Shown: piece after piece, positions 1 to 7,961 of the stretch | Layout of the letters: each line of letters starts with the position of its first letter | Numbering within the stretch: the first letter of the stretch is position 1 | Source of the DNA: CAZPQN01 sp964588795 | Lineage (GTDB): Bacteria; Fidelibacterota; UBA2242 | NCBI GenBank assembly: GCA_964588795.1 | Contig: CAZPQN010000003.1 | Location: 1 to 64,000, forward strand | Direction: 5' to 3' | Length of the DNA: 64,000 nucleotides | Translations under genes and position numbers: made by a program | The notes under the pieces: generated by a model | What the model saw: only the letters and a program-made list of their open reading frames with translations | Databases searched by the model: none | What the model was told of the DNA's origin: nothing

Positions 1-129
1 GTCTCGGAGCGGACGGTTTTTAATTACCTTCGACAAGGGCTTTTAAAATCGATCAAGGTCGGCGGGACTAAGAAAGTGGGAAAGCACTTGATTCCGATTG
101 AAAGGGTCGAGAAACTTTTAGGGGGTTAG
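1..129 (+). CDS. Excisionase/MerR-like helix-turn-helix protein, C-terminal fragment
   Basis: The reading frame is open from base 1 and stops at 127-129, so only the last 42 codons are visible. The peptide (VSERTVFNYLRQGLLKSIKV and onward, ending LIPIERVEKLLGG) has the pattern of small excisionase-family winged-helix proteins: a recognition helix, a basic wing and a short helix starting after 'IP'. Such proteins control direction of recombination or act as element regulators. The stop lies one base before the integrase ATG, so the two are translationally coupled as an xis-int pair. The N-terminus is off the window. Family assignment is by pattern only. Confidence 0.6.
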   Translation, partial: VSERTVFNYLRQGLLKSIKVGGTKKVGKHLIPIERVEKLLGG

Positions 130-130
130 T

Positions 131-1285
131 ATGGCTTATTTGGCGCGATTGTCCAACGGTCAGTATTATGCACGGGTCAGAATCAGCGTCAGCGGTAAGA
201 TCACCGATAAATTTTTACCGCTGAAAACTAAATCCGGCAAGCGGGCAAATTTGATTTTTCCACGGATTTTGGAGCGCGAGAAGTTATTCAAGGCGGGTGT
301 TATTTCTTTGGCTGAAATCGTCAAAACTGACTTTCCCGCGATTGCCAACCTGGTCACAGATTATCTTGAAAATTGCGAACGTGAAGGGCTTAACGATAGG
401 ACGATCCAGCTGTATCAATACGGATTGAATCTATTTGCAAAGTGCATTAACGGGCGCGATATTGCCTGCCTGACCGACGCCGACGGTGATCAATTCACGG
501 ATTATTTACGTGGGCTTTATTCTAATCGGCAATCGGCAAACATTCACCTGCGGACTGTCAACCATTTTCTAAATTTTCTCGTCAAGCGGCGGAAAATCGC
601 CGCCCTTCCCTTCCGGCTGAAACAATTCAGGGTAGAACAAAAGTCACCCCGTTATTTTTCCAATGAGGAAATGAACCGGATTTTTAAAGCAGCCAGGGAT
701 AATCAGGAATTGGCTTACCGCATATTTGTTCACTACAACACGGGATTGCGGTTGAATGAACTTGACCGGAGCGAGTTAAAAGGTCGTCGGATAGCGGTTT
801 TAAACCCGTGCAAGCGCGGCGCGATTCATTACATTCCGGTGAATGATCGCGTTGCAAAGGCTTTTCTATGGTTAAAAGAAAATTGTCGCTACCACCCGCG
901 TTCGATAAGTCGGGCATTCAAGGAATTACTGGAAGCCTTAAAATTATATCGGACGGCTGACGGAAAGTGTCGTCATTTTCACCATTTACGCGATACCTTC
1001 GGAACGGCGGCTTATTACCTGACTCGTGATATATTTCAGGTCGCTAAGTGGATGGGACATATTTCTAAAAAATCGGGCGTTCCGAACGTCGAAACAACTG
1101 CCATTTACGCCAATTTCGACGATGAACAATTAATCGAGGATTTTGGCAACCGTCCCGAAACTCTAAGCGATCTTCGGGAAGCGTTGTTACGCAATTACGC
1201 AACTAATCATTTGGCGCGAATTGAACGGCTGGAAACGATGAACATTTTACAAAATCAACCGGTAATAATTGGCAATGAGAATTGA
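131..1285 (+). CDS. Tyrosine recombinase (phage/ICE-type integrase)
   Basis: This 384-residue site-specific recombinase should cut and rejoin DNA through a covalent phosphotyrosine. The N-terminal third carries an arm-binding and SAM-like core-binding segment. The C-terminal catalytic domain shows R207 (TGLRLNEL), the HxxR box H284-R287 (HHLRD), H310 in the WMGH box and the nucleophile Y326 (TTAIYANF), so the active site appears intact. The start follows a G-rich ribosome-binding stretch (ggggg at 121-125) and lies one base after the stop of an excisionase-like frame. It ends 172 bp before a tRNA-Gly gene whose 3' end points at it, the usual arrangement of a tRNA-integrated phage or ICE. The rest of the element would lie to the left of the window. 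Confidence 0.93.
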   Translation: MAYLARLSNGQYYARVRISVSGKITDKFLPLKTKSGKRANLIFPRILEREKLFKAGVISLAEIVKTDFPAIANLVTDYLENCEREGLNDRTIQLYQYGLNLFAKCINGRDIACLTDADGDQFTDYLRGLYSNRQSANIHLRTVNHFLNFLVKRRKIAALPFRLKQFRVEQKSPRYFSNEEMNRIFKAARDNQELAYRIFVHYNTGLRLNELDRSELKGRRIAVLNPCKRGAIHYIPVNDRVAKAFLWLKENCRYHPRSISRAFKELLEALKLYRTADGKCRHFHHLRDTFGTAAYYLTRDIFQVAKWMGHISKKSGVPNVETTAIYANFDDEQLIEDFGNRPETLSDLREALLRNYATNHLARIERLETMNILQNQPVIIGNEN

Positions 1286-1323
1286 CATTTTTCCGACGGG
1301 CGGGGTAGCTGGCGGGGTATACG

Positions 1324-1340
1324 GAGCGGGTATACCGCTC
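1324..1340. other. Small inverted repeat after the integrase
   Basis: GAGCGG (1324-1329) and CCGCTC (1335-1340) can pair across the loop GTATA. It follows the integrase stop by about 40 bp. There is no T-tract, so a rho-independent terminator is not convincing; it may be a recombination-site feature. Confidence 0.35.
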
Positions 1341-1384
1341 GACGATCGAGGACAAAATATGACAGAATTTATCACTATTTGGAA

Positions 1385-1453
1385 GCCTGAAACCGCTAAA
1401 AGTGACAATATTTCAGGGGTTATTTTTCCCTGTAATTCACTTATTTTCAGGGC
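1385..1453. repeat. Cluster of CCTGAAA/CAGGG motifs between integrase and tRNA
   Basis: Short related motifs recur in both orientations: cctgaaa at 1385-1391, tttcagggg at 1411-1419, ccctgtaa at 1428-1435 and ttttcagggc at 1444-1453. Lambda-type integrases bind short repeated arm sites flanking the crossover core, and this cluster lies where such arm sites are expected. The role is inferred from position. Confidence 0.4.
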
Positions 1454-1457
1454 TTTG

Positions 1458-1528
1458 AGCGGGTGAAGGGAATCGAACCCTCGTGACCAGCTTGGGAAGC
1501 TGACGTTCTGCCATTGAACTACACCCGC
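1458..1528 (-). tRNA. tRNA-Gly (anticodon CCC)
   Basis: On the minus strand the 71-nt sequence folds as a cloverleaf. The acceptor stem is GCGGGTG/CACCCGC, followed by discriminator T. The D arm is GTTCAATGGCAGAAC. The anticodon arm is TCAGC-TTCCCAA-GCTGG, giving anticodon CCC. The T arm contains GGTTCGATTCC. A terminal CCA is not encoded. The 3' end faces the integrase at 131-1285, which makes the 3' half of this gene the likely attachment site of the element to the left. Confidence 0.93.
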
Positions 1529-1700
1529 ATCGTTAAAAAACTTAAAATAATTTAATAGTGTCGTGGCACTTTTAAAAAGATTTTATCGCCAAAAAAAGGG
1601 TTAAACAACAGGCCGTTTTTGCCTGCCGCTGCAAATGGCTCAGCCGCTCTTAATTTTGTTCATTTTTGGCCACAACTTTTTGCGCTTTTACCGACGACAA

Positions 1701-1747
1701 ACACAAAATCTTGTATTTTTACTTGACAAGTATCCAAGTGCTTGCTA
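1701..1747. promoter_or_regulatory. Candidate tandem NrdR boxes upstream of nrdJ
   Basis: ACACAAAATCTTGTAT at 1701-1716 matches about 13 of 16 positions of the NrdR consensus acaCwAtATaTwGtgt. A weaker copy, ATCCAAGTGCTTGCTA at 1732-1747, keeps the C-w-A and T-w-G core. Their centres lie 31 bp apart, about three helical turns, as in known NrdR tandem boxes. They bracket the -35 element, so binding would block nrdJ transcription. No nrdR gene is in the window. Confidence 0.5.
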
Positions 1748-1751
1748 ACTT
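1723..1751 (+). promoter_or_regulatory. Sigma70-type promoter of nrdJ
   Basis: A perfect -35 TTGACA at 1723-1728 is followed after 17 bp by TAACTT at 1746-1751. The start codon lies 73 bp downstream. The site overlaps the candidate NrdR boxes. Confidence 0.65.
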
Positions 1752-1824
1752 CGCACTGGAACTGAATTAATTCAGTTAATTTTTTATCAACTTTAGAGCA
1801 TAAAGATTTGGATGAGGTATCTGA

Positions 1825-4236
1825 ATGTCGGAGGTAATTTCGCTCGACTTAGAGAGCGTCGATAAAGAATCCCTGAAAGACACACCTGTTAACGTCAATA
1901 TCGCGAAATCCAGCACCCATTCGGATATCAATTCGACCTTTTCCAGCAATGCTCTGGAAGTCCTGCGCAAGCGCTATCTACGCCGCGACAAGGATGGGGT
2001 CATCATCGAGACCCCGGAAGAATTATTCCGCCGGGTGGCCGATGCCACCGCCGAAGCGGAACTAAATTACTCACCGCGGGCGGCGATTCCCAAGATCGCC
2101 GAAAAATTTTATCAGATGATGATCCGCAAGGACTTTATTCCGAACTCTCCCACGCTGATGAATGCCGGCCGCGACCTCGGCCAGCTTTCAGCATGTTTTG
2201 TTCTACCGGTTGATGACTCCATGGAATCCATTTTCCAAACCCTGAAAGATACCGCGCTGATCCACAAAAGCGGCGGTGGCACGGGTTTTTCCTTCAGCCG
2301 AATCCGTCCCCAGAAAAGTATCGTCAAGACCACCAGCGGTGTTGCCAGCGGTCCGGTGTCATTCATGAAGGTCTACAATGCGGCTACGGAAGCGGTCAAG
2401 CAAGGCGGCACCCGGCGCGGTGCCAATATGGGAATCCTGCGGGTCGATCATCCGGACATCCTTGAATTCATCGAATGCAAAAAGAATTCCCACGAACTAA
2501 CCAACTTCAACATTTCGGTCGCCGTGACCGATGCGTTCATGGAAAAAGTACGCCAGCGCGAACATTATGAATTGATCAATCCGGTGGATAACAGTCTAAC
2601 CGGCACATTAAACGCCGCGGATGTTTTTAAACTGATCGCCACGAATGCCTGGCGGAATGGCGACCCGGGCATCATCTTCATCGATCGCATCAATCAAATG
2701 AATCCCGTGCCGAAGTTAGGCGAAATCGAAGCCACCAATCCCTGCGGCGAACAGCCGCTCCTCCCGAACGAATCCTGCAACCTCGGTTCCATCAATCTGG
2801 TCAATTTCATCGTTGATAATAAAATGGATTTTAAGCGTCTGGGCGAGACGATTGACAACTCGGTCCAATTCCTCGACGACATCATCGACATCAACAAATT
2901 TCCGCTGAAAAAAATCGAAACGATGGTAAAAAAGACCCGCAAGATCGGGTTAGGGGTCATGGGATTTGCCGATGTGCTTTATCGTTTACGGATTCCCTAC
3001 GATTCCGACGAAGCCCTGACGCTCGCCGATGAAATCATGAAATTTTTCTACAACCGGACAAAAGAAGCCTCCACCAAGCTCGGTGAAGCGCGGGGCACTT
3101 TTCCCGCCTGGAACGACAGCATCTATTTCCCCGACGGCCCCAAACAACGCAACTCAACCTGCGTTACGATTGCGCCCACTGGCACGATTTCGATGATTGC
3201 CGATTGCTCCAGCGGCATCGAGCCGGTATTTTCACTGGTCTTCACCAAACGCGTCCTCGACGGCACCGAATTCGTTTATGTCAATCCGTATTTCGAAGAG
3301 GCCTGCCGCGAAGCCGGAATATACAGCGAAGATTTAATGCGTCAGGTTGTGGCCCGGGGTTCGATTCAGGCCATGGAGGAAATTCCCAAAGAGATCCGCC
3401 GCGTATTCGTGACCGCCCATGACATTTCACCCGAGTGGCATGTCCGGATGCAGGCTGTTTTCCAGAAATGGGTTGACGCCGCGGTTTCCAAGACCTGCAA
3501 TTTTCCGCAATCGGCCACGGTGCAGGACGTCATGGACGCCTACTGGTTAGCCTATGAAGCCGGATGCAAAGGTCTGACGATCTATCGCGACGGCAGTCGT
3601 AACGAACAGGTGCTGTATGTCGGCCATCAGACCGAAAGCGTTCCTAAAGACGGCATCACTCCACTCATTCCGATAGATCAGACACTTCATCCCCGGATCC
3701 GACCGCCGGAAACACGCGGAGTCACCAAGCGCATCCGCACCGGCAGTGGCACGCTGTATATTACCATCAATGAAGATGACTATGGTCTGTGTGAAGTTTT
3801 TACCAATATCGGTAAAGCCGGCAGTCAGGCCCAGGTCGAATCCGAAGCCATCAGTCGTTTGATTTCGCTGGCGTTACGCTCGGGCATTGATGCCCAGGAT
3901 GTGGTTAAACAGCTCAAAGGCATCGGCGGGCCTTCACCAGTCTGGGAAAACGGGACTCAGATCCTCTCCACACCGGACGCGATCGCCAAAGCCCTGGAAT
4001 GGTATCTCGATGAACGCGGTGGCAAGAAAAAGATGCCGCATCATGAACCGAGTTTTTCCTTAGCCGATGTGGATATGGTGAAAGTGGCCCAGCCGCACCA
4101 ACCCATCGCACACGCCGGCAGCGTTGCCACGGTTGACAATAAAAAGATGATCCTCACCTGTCCGGAATGCGGCTCCAACGTTTACCATGAAAGCGGTTGC
4201 GTTAGTTGCCCAACCTGCGGCTATTCCAAATGCTGA
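1825..4236 (+). CDS. nrdJ: Adenosylcobalamin-dependent class II ribonucleoside-diphosphate reductase
   Basis: The enzyme makes deoxyribonucleotides for DNA synthesis, using coenzyme B12 to create the active-site thiyl radical, so it works with or without oxygen. The 803-residue length fits single-chain NrdJ. The finger-loop triad is visible as NPCGE, with the thiyl cysteine C307 and E309. The redox pair is C124 (SACFVLP) with C318 (NESCNL). Other conserved blocks are GGGTGFSF, GGTRRGANMG and APTGTISMIADCSSGIEP. The C-terminus (about 778-803) has four CxxC-like cysteines ending in YSKC, the mobile redox tail. It sits alone behind its own promoter with NrdR-like boxes. Its stop codon is the last known sequence before an N run. 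Confidence 0.97.
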   Translation: MSEVISLDLESVDKESLKDTPVNVNIAKSSTHSDINSTFSSNALEVLRKRYLRRDKDGVIIETPEELFRRVADATAEAELNYSPRAAIPKIAEKFYQMMIRKDFIPNSPTLMNAGRDLGQLSACFVLPVDDSMESIFQTLKDTALIHKSGGGTGFSFSRIRPQKSIVKTTSGVASGPVSFMKVYNAATEAVKQGGTRRGANMGILRVDHPDILEFIECKKNSHELTNFNISVAVTDAFMEKVRQREHYELINPVDNSLTGTLNAADVFKLIATNAWRNGDPGIIFIDRINQMNPVPKLGEIEATNPCGEQPLLPNESCNLGSINLVNFIVDNKMDFKRLGETIDNSVQFLDDIIDINKFPLKKIETMVKKTRKIGLGVMGFADVLYRLRIPYDSDEALTLADEIMKFFYNRTKEASTKLGEARGTFPAWNDSIYFPDGPKQRNSTCVTIAPTGTISMIADCSSGIEPVFSLVFTKRVLDGTEFVYVNPYFEEACREAGIYSEDLMRQVVARGSIQAMEEIPKEIRRVFVTAHDISPEWHVRMQAVFQKWVDAAVSKTCNFPQSATVQDVMDAYWLAYEAGCKGLTIYRDGSRNEQVLYVGHQTESVPKDGITPLIPIDQTLHPRIRPPETRGVTKRIRTGSGTLYITINEDDYGLCEVFTNIGKAGSQAQVESEAISRLISLALRSGIDAQDVVKQLKGIGGPSPVWENGTQILSTPDAIAKALEWYLDERGGKKKMPHHEPSFSLADVDMVKVAQPHQPIAHAGSVATVDNKKMILTCPECGSNVYHESGCVSCPTCGYSKC

Positions 4237-4336
4237 NNNNNNNNNNNNNNNNNNNNNNNNNNNNNNNNNNNNNNNNNNNNNNNNNNNNNNNNNNNNNNNN
4301 NNNNNNNNNNNNNNNNNNNNNNNNNNNNNNNNNNNN
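4237..4336. other. Assembly gap of exactly 100 N
   Basis: One hundred consecutive N follow the nrdJ stop directly. The round length is typical of a scaffold join of unknown true size. The 3' end of frr and any nrdJ terminator fall in it. Linkage of nrdJ and the integrase edge to the rest of the window rests on scaffolding. Confidence 0.98.
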
Positions 4337-4892
4337 AGTCTTCCATGATGTCTTTCTCTTTGTGCTTGAGAATTTCATCAATGTGTTTTATATAGCGGTC
4401 AGTCAGTTTTTGGGTTTCCTCCTGCCCCTTGTAAGCATCGTCCTCCGCAATCTCTTTTTCCTTTTCCAGGTCTTTGATCATTTCGTTGGCGTCACGCCGG
4501 ATATTGCGAATAGCGACACGACCGTCCTCGGCGAGTTTGTGGACATATTTTACCAGCTCTTTTCGGCGCTCTTCGGTCAGGCTGGGGATTGGAATCCGCA
4601 ACAAGTTACCGTCAACTAAGGGATTCAAGCCCAATTCGGCACTGCGAATGGCTTTCTCGACGTTTTGCACGGCGTTGCGGTCGAAAACCTGAACGACTAA
4701 CAGGCGGGCATCCGGAGCGCCGATTGAGCCCACCTGGCGCAAAGGCACGAGCGTTCCATAGTACTCCACCTTGATTGGATCGAGCAAGGTTGGCGAAGCG
4801 CGACCGGTACGAATGACCGCCAGCTCCTGCTGCAAGGCCTCGATGCTTTTCTTCATGCGGTTTTCCGCATCCTTGATGACCTCATTTAGCAT
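4337..4892 (-). CDS. frr: Ribosome recycling factor, last bases lost in the N gap
   Basis: RRF splits post-termination ribosomes together with EF-G. From the ATG at 4890-4892, 185 codons are visible, ending in KEKDIMED. RRF is usually about 185 residues and ends near KEKEIM, so the protein is practically complete. The next codon begins with T and could already be the stop. Family signatures include the N-terminal VIRTGRASPTLLDPIKVEYYG and the helical C-terminal part (LTEERRKELVKYV). The start overlaps the end of pyrH by 7 bp, showing translational coupling. It is the last gene of the rplM-rpsI-rpsB-tsf-pyrH-frr operon. Confidence 0.95.
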
Positions 4893-5614
4893 GACTTCCT
4901 CCGTGTCACCAGCGTGCCGATTTTTTCACCTTTCAATACTTTCTCAAGATTCCCTGGCACTTTCATATTGTAAACGATGATTGGCAGATTATTATCTCGA
5001 CAGAGCGTAAAGGCCGTCAGATCCATGACTCGCAGTTGCAGTTCGATGGCGGTTTGATAATCCAGCTCCGGATAGAGCACGGCATCAGTGAATTTTTCCG
5101 GGTCTTTGTTATAGACGCCGTCAACTTTGGTGGCTTTGATGATGGCGTCGGCTTTGATTTCAACTGCCCGCAGTGCTGCACCGGAATCCGTGCTGAAAAA
5201 GGGACGTCCGGTTCCGGCACTGAAAATGACGATTTCTCCGCGTTCGAGGTATTCCACGGCGTGGCGAATAATCATCGGTTCGGCAACTTCGATCATTTGT
5301 ATGGCAGACATGACTCGGACTTTGAGACCGCGCGTTTCAAGCGCATCCTGCATCGCCAGGGCGTTGATGACGGTCGCCAACATTCCCATATAATCGGCTT
5401 TGACCCGATCCATCTCTTTTCCGGCGGCGCTCAGTCCGCGAAAAATATTTCCACCCCCGATCACCAAACCCAGTTGTACTCCCAGATGGTGAGCGATCTC
5501 GATTTCTGCGGCGATTTGATGTACTATCTGAAAATCGATTCCGGAATGTTTTTCACCCGCTAACGCCTCTCCCGAGAACTTCAGAAGAACACGTTGATAG
5601 TGAGCTGGTGACAT
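4886..5614 (-). CDS. pyrH: Uridylate kinase (UMP kinase)
   Basis: The bacterial hexameric UMP kinase phosphorylates UMP to UDP. It belongs to the amino-acid-kinase fold, not to the eukaryotic NMP kinases. The 242-residue length is normal. Signatures are the N-terminal VLLKFSGEAL, the glycine-rich GLVIGGGNIFRG, the acceptor-site region STDSGAALRAVEI and the nucleotide-binding KATKVDGVYNKDP. It lies 11 bp after tsf and overlaps frr by 7 bp. The tsf-pyrH-frr order is widely conserved. No strong Shine-Dalgarno precedes the ATG, so coupling to tsf is likely. Confidence 0.97.
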   Translation of the reverse strand: MSPAHYQRVLLKFSGEALAGEKHSGIDFQIVHQIAAEIEIAHHLGVQLGLVIGGGNIFRGLSAAGKEMDRVKADYMGMLATVINALAMQDALETRGLKVRVMSAIQMIEVAEPMIIRHAVEYLERGEIVIFSAGTGRPFFSTDSGAALRAVEIKADAIIKATKVDGVYNKDPEKFTDAVLYPELDYQTAIELQLRVMDLTAFTLCRDNNLPIIVYNMKVPGNLEKVLKGEKIGTLVTRRKSC

Positions 5615-5625
5615 GGCCGGGGGTT

Positions 5626-6237
5626 TTAGCCTTGGGGGCGGAAATTCTCACCCAGTTTGAACCGCACAAAACGCGCAATGCTGATATTTTCACCGATCTT
5701 GGCGATGGTGGAAGTTAAATAATCCTTCACGGTGATTTGCGGATCCTTGACGAAAGGTTGTTCTAACAGGCAATTCTCCTGGTAGAATTTATCCACTTTA
5801 CCTTCGATGATGCGCTCGACGATATTTTCCGGTTTTTTCTGCGCCCGGACCTGCTCCCGGTAAATTTCCTTTTCCCGAGCCAAAACCGTGGCGTCTATTT
5901 CCTCGCGCCTGACCGCCAGGGGATTGGTGGCGGCGATATGCATGGCAACATCTTTCACAAAGGTGATAAACGATTCATTTTTAGCGACGAAATCAGTTTC
6001 ACAGTTGACTTCGACCAAAACTCCGAGTTTATTTCCGGGATGAACATAGGACCAGATCACGCCTTCATTGACTGCCCGGTCGGCTTTTTTCTCCGCTTTG
6101 GCAATGCCTTTTTTACGCAGGATTTCAATGGCTTTTTCGGTGTCGCCATCGGCTTCCATTAAAGCGGTCTTGCATTCCATCATTCCGCTTCCTGTACGGT
6201 CACGCAGTTCCTTGACCTGAGTGGCAGTGATTTGCAT
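5626..6237 (-). CDS. tsf: Elongation factor Ts, short form
   Basis: EF-Ts is the nucleotide exchange factor that reloads EF-Tu with GTP. The N-terminal UBA-like domain (VKELRDRTGSGMMECKTALM) and the signature ETDFVAKNE are clear. At 203 residues it is the short type seen in Thermus and other deep lineages, with one core subdomain instead of the two of the roughly 280-residue E. coli protein. It starts at the ATG preceded by GGAA. It lies 20 bp after rpsB and 11 bp before pyrH in the translation operon. Confidence 0.96.
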   Translation of the reverse strand: MQITATQVKELRDRTGSGMMECKTALMEADGDTEKAIEILRKKGIAKAEKKADRAVNEGVIWSYVHPGNKLGVLVEVNCETDFVAKNESFITFVKDVAMHIAATNPLAVRREEIDATVLAREKEIYREQVRAQKKPENIVERIIEGKVDKFYQENCLLEQPFVKDPQITVKDYLTSTIAKIGENISIARFVRFKLGENFRPQG

Positions 6238-6257
6238 TCCAGTTCCTTTCGTGAGAA

Positions 6258-6986
6258 TTAACTTTCGGCTTCTTCCGGACTTAGCGGGGCGACGTCAACC
6301 AAACGCGTGCTCTTGGCCTCGTTAATGGCATTGGCAAGTTCGGCGACCAGTAATTGAATGGTCTGTATGGAATCATCATTGGCCGGAATGGGATAATTGA
6401 CGATTTCGGGGTCAGCATTGGTATCCATAATGGCGATGACGGGTATGTCCAGGCGCTGAGCTTCTGCAACGGCGATGTCATCATGCGTCGTGTCCACGAC
6501 AATCAGAACATCTGGCAGTTTTTTCATATCCTTGATACCCCGGTGCAAGTCAGCCAGTTTCACGCGCTCGCGTTCCAGCGAGAGCTTTTCTTTCTTGGTT
6601 AGGTTTTCACCATAGCCGGCAGATTTGTCTTTTTCCAGCTTCTGCAGATGACGGATACTTTTCTTGATCGTAGAAAAATTGGTCAGCGTCCCGCCCAACC
6701 AGCGTTCGACCACATAGAACATTCCACAGCGGTCGGCTTCTTTCTGGATGATGTCCTTGGCTTGTTTCTTGGTACCGACGAAGAGCACATCGCCGCCCTT
6801 GCGCACGATTTCCCGCACAAAACGAGAAGCCTCGTCGAGACAGTCGATAGTCTTGGTCAGATCAATGATATGAATCCCGTTTTTCGCCATGAAAATGTAC
6901 GGTTTCATTTTGGGATTCCATTTGCGGGTCAGGTGCCCAAAATGCGCGCCGGATTTCCAGAGCATCTCAAAAGTAACATTTCCCAT
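6258..6986 (-). CDS. rpsB: 30S ribosomal protein S2
   Basis: S2 binds near the 30S neck and is needed for S1 docking. The 242-residue protein shows the family start (MLWKSGAHFGHLTRKWNPKM), the block PYIFMAKNGIHIIDLTKT and the motifs RWLGGTLTNF and VDTTHDDIAVAEA. The C-terminal acidic tail ends in EEAES. It sits between rpsI, 18 bp upstream, and tsf, 20 bp downstream. Here rplM-rpsI and rpsB-tsf form one continuous run; in E. coli they are separate operons. Confidence 0.97.
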   Translation of the reverse strand: MGNVTFEMLWKSGAHFGHLTRKWNPKMKPYIFMAKNGIHIIDLTKTIDCLDEASRFVREIVRKGGDVLFVGTKKQAKDIIQKEADRCGMFYVVERWLGGTLTNFSTIKKSIRHLQKLEKDKSAGYGENLTKKEKLSLERERVKLADLHRGIKDMKKLPDVLIVVDTTHDDIAVAEAQRLDIPVIAIMDTNADPEIVNYPIPANDDSIQTIQLLVAELANAINEAKSTRLVDVAPLSPEEAES

Positions 6987-7004
6987 AAGTGCTGACTCTC
7001 TGTA

Positions 7005-7397
7005 TTAACGTTTGGAAAATTGAAAAGCACGACGAGCGCCGCGCAGACCGTATTTTTTACGCTCCTTGACGCGCGCATCACGGGTCAGAAGCCCCAGCGG
7101 TTTTAATTTTGTGCGGGTTTCCGGCTCAACCTTTTGCAAGGCGCGGGCAATTGCCAACCGGATCGCTCCCGCCTGCCCGGTGATTCCTCCACCGGCGACA
7201 TTGATCAGGATATCGAATTGGTTCGTAGTACCGCTGAGCTCCAGGGGTTGCATGACCATGCGTTTCAGCGATTCGGTTGGAAAATAATCTGCCAGCGGAC
7301 GGTCGTTGATTACCACCTTGCCATCGCCGGCATGCATCCTGAGCCGGGCGATAGATTTTTTACGCCGACCCAGAGCAAGATATTCTAATTTGGACAT
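7005..7397 (-). CDS. rpsI: 30S ribosomal protein S9
   Basis: S9 has 130 residues and ends in the invariant basic tail (RRAFQFSKR), which reaches the P-site tRNA. The N-terminus (LALGRRKKSIARLRM) and GGGITGQAGAIRLAIARAL are signature regions. It starts 7 bp after rplM with the SD-like GGATAA upstream. The rplM-rpsI pair is nearly universal in bacteria. Confidence 0.97.
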   Translation of the reverse strand: MSKLEYLALGRRKKSIARLRMHAGDGKVVINDRPLADYFPTESLKRMVMQPLELSGTTNQFDILINVAGGGITGQAGAIRLAIARALQKVEPETRTKLKPLGLLTRDARVKERKKYGLRGARRAFQFSKR

Positions 7398-7404
7398 GCG
7401 CTGC

Positions 7405-7842
7405 TTATCCTTCTATTTGTAAGGGTTGGGGTTGTTGCGCTTGATGGGGGTGATCCGCGCCGCTGTAGACTTTCAGCTTACGAAACAGTTTACGCCCCAA
7501 AGCATTGTGCGGCAACATTCCTTGAATGGCCCGCTCAACCACCTTGGTCGGGGCGTTCTTCAGTACATCCTTGTACTTTAGAAAACGCTCGTTACCTAAA
7601 AAACCCGAGTGCGTAAAATATGTCTTAAACTCAGCCTTTTTCCCGGTGAGCCGCACTTTATCCGCGTTGATTATTATTACAAAATCACCCGTATCCATAT
7701 GCGGCGTAAAATAAGCCTTGTGTTTACCGCGCAAAACGGCGGCGACCTGACTGGCAAGGCGTCCTAATACCTTACCCTCGGCATCCACAAGGTACCAGTT
7801 ATGCTTAATGTCCTTTAACTTGGGAAAGGTTGTTTTATACAT
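7405..7842 (-). CDS. rplM: 50S ribosomal protein L13
   Basis: L13 is an early assembly protein of the large subunit. Signature regions are HNWYLVDAEGKVLGRLAS, GDFVIIINADKVRLTGKK and the Y-R/K-rich GMLPHNALGRKLFRKLKVY. I take the ATG at 7840-7842 (MYKTTFPKLKD, 145 residues) with purine-rich AGAGAGAAAA upstream. The frame also opens eight codons earlier at a TTG, which would add a non-conserved extension. It is the first gene of the six-gene translation operon. Confidence 0.95.
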   Translation of the reverse strand: MYKTTFPKLKDIKHNWYLVDAEGKVLGRLASQVAAVLRGKHKAYFTPHMDTGDFVIIINADKVRLTGKKAEFKTYFTHSGFLGNERFLKYKDVLKNAPTKVVERAIQGMLPHNALGRKLFRKLKVYSGADHPHQAQQPQPLQIEG

Positions 7843-7872
7843 TTTTCTCTCTAAATAGACTAACAAAAATAG

Positions 7873-7912
7873 CGGGTAAACTTACAATCCGGTGATTTTA
7901 TAATCAAGATTT
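7873..7912 (-). promoter_or_regulatory. rplM: Possible promoter of the rplM operon
   Basis: On the minus strand, TTGATT and TAAGTT lie 17 bp apart (about 7908 to 7880) in the 119-bp gap before rplM. A perfect TTGACA at 7932-7927 also lies there, but has no good -10 at standard spacing. Which one is used cannot be settled by eye. Confidence 0.3.
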
Positions 7913-7961
7913 TTTTCCCAGGCACCTGTCAATATATTCACTGCCGCGCATGCGACTTGTC

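Noticed and set aside
1269..1466. 65-codon frame overlapping the integrase end
   Set aside because: It runs through the repeat cluster into the tRNA gene, has no SD and no recognisable sequence.
5036..5563. 175-codon plus-strand frame over pyrH
   Set aside because: Fully antisense to the UMP kinase gene; no motif and no promoter or SD.
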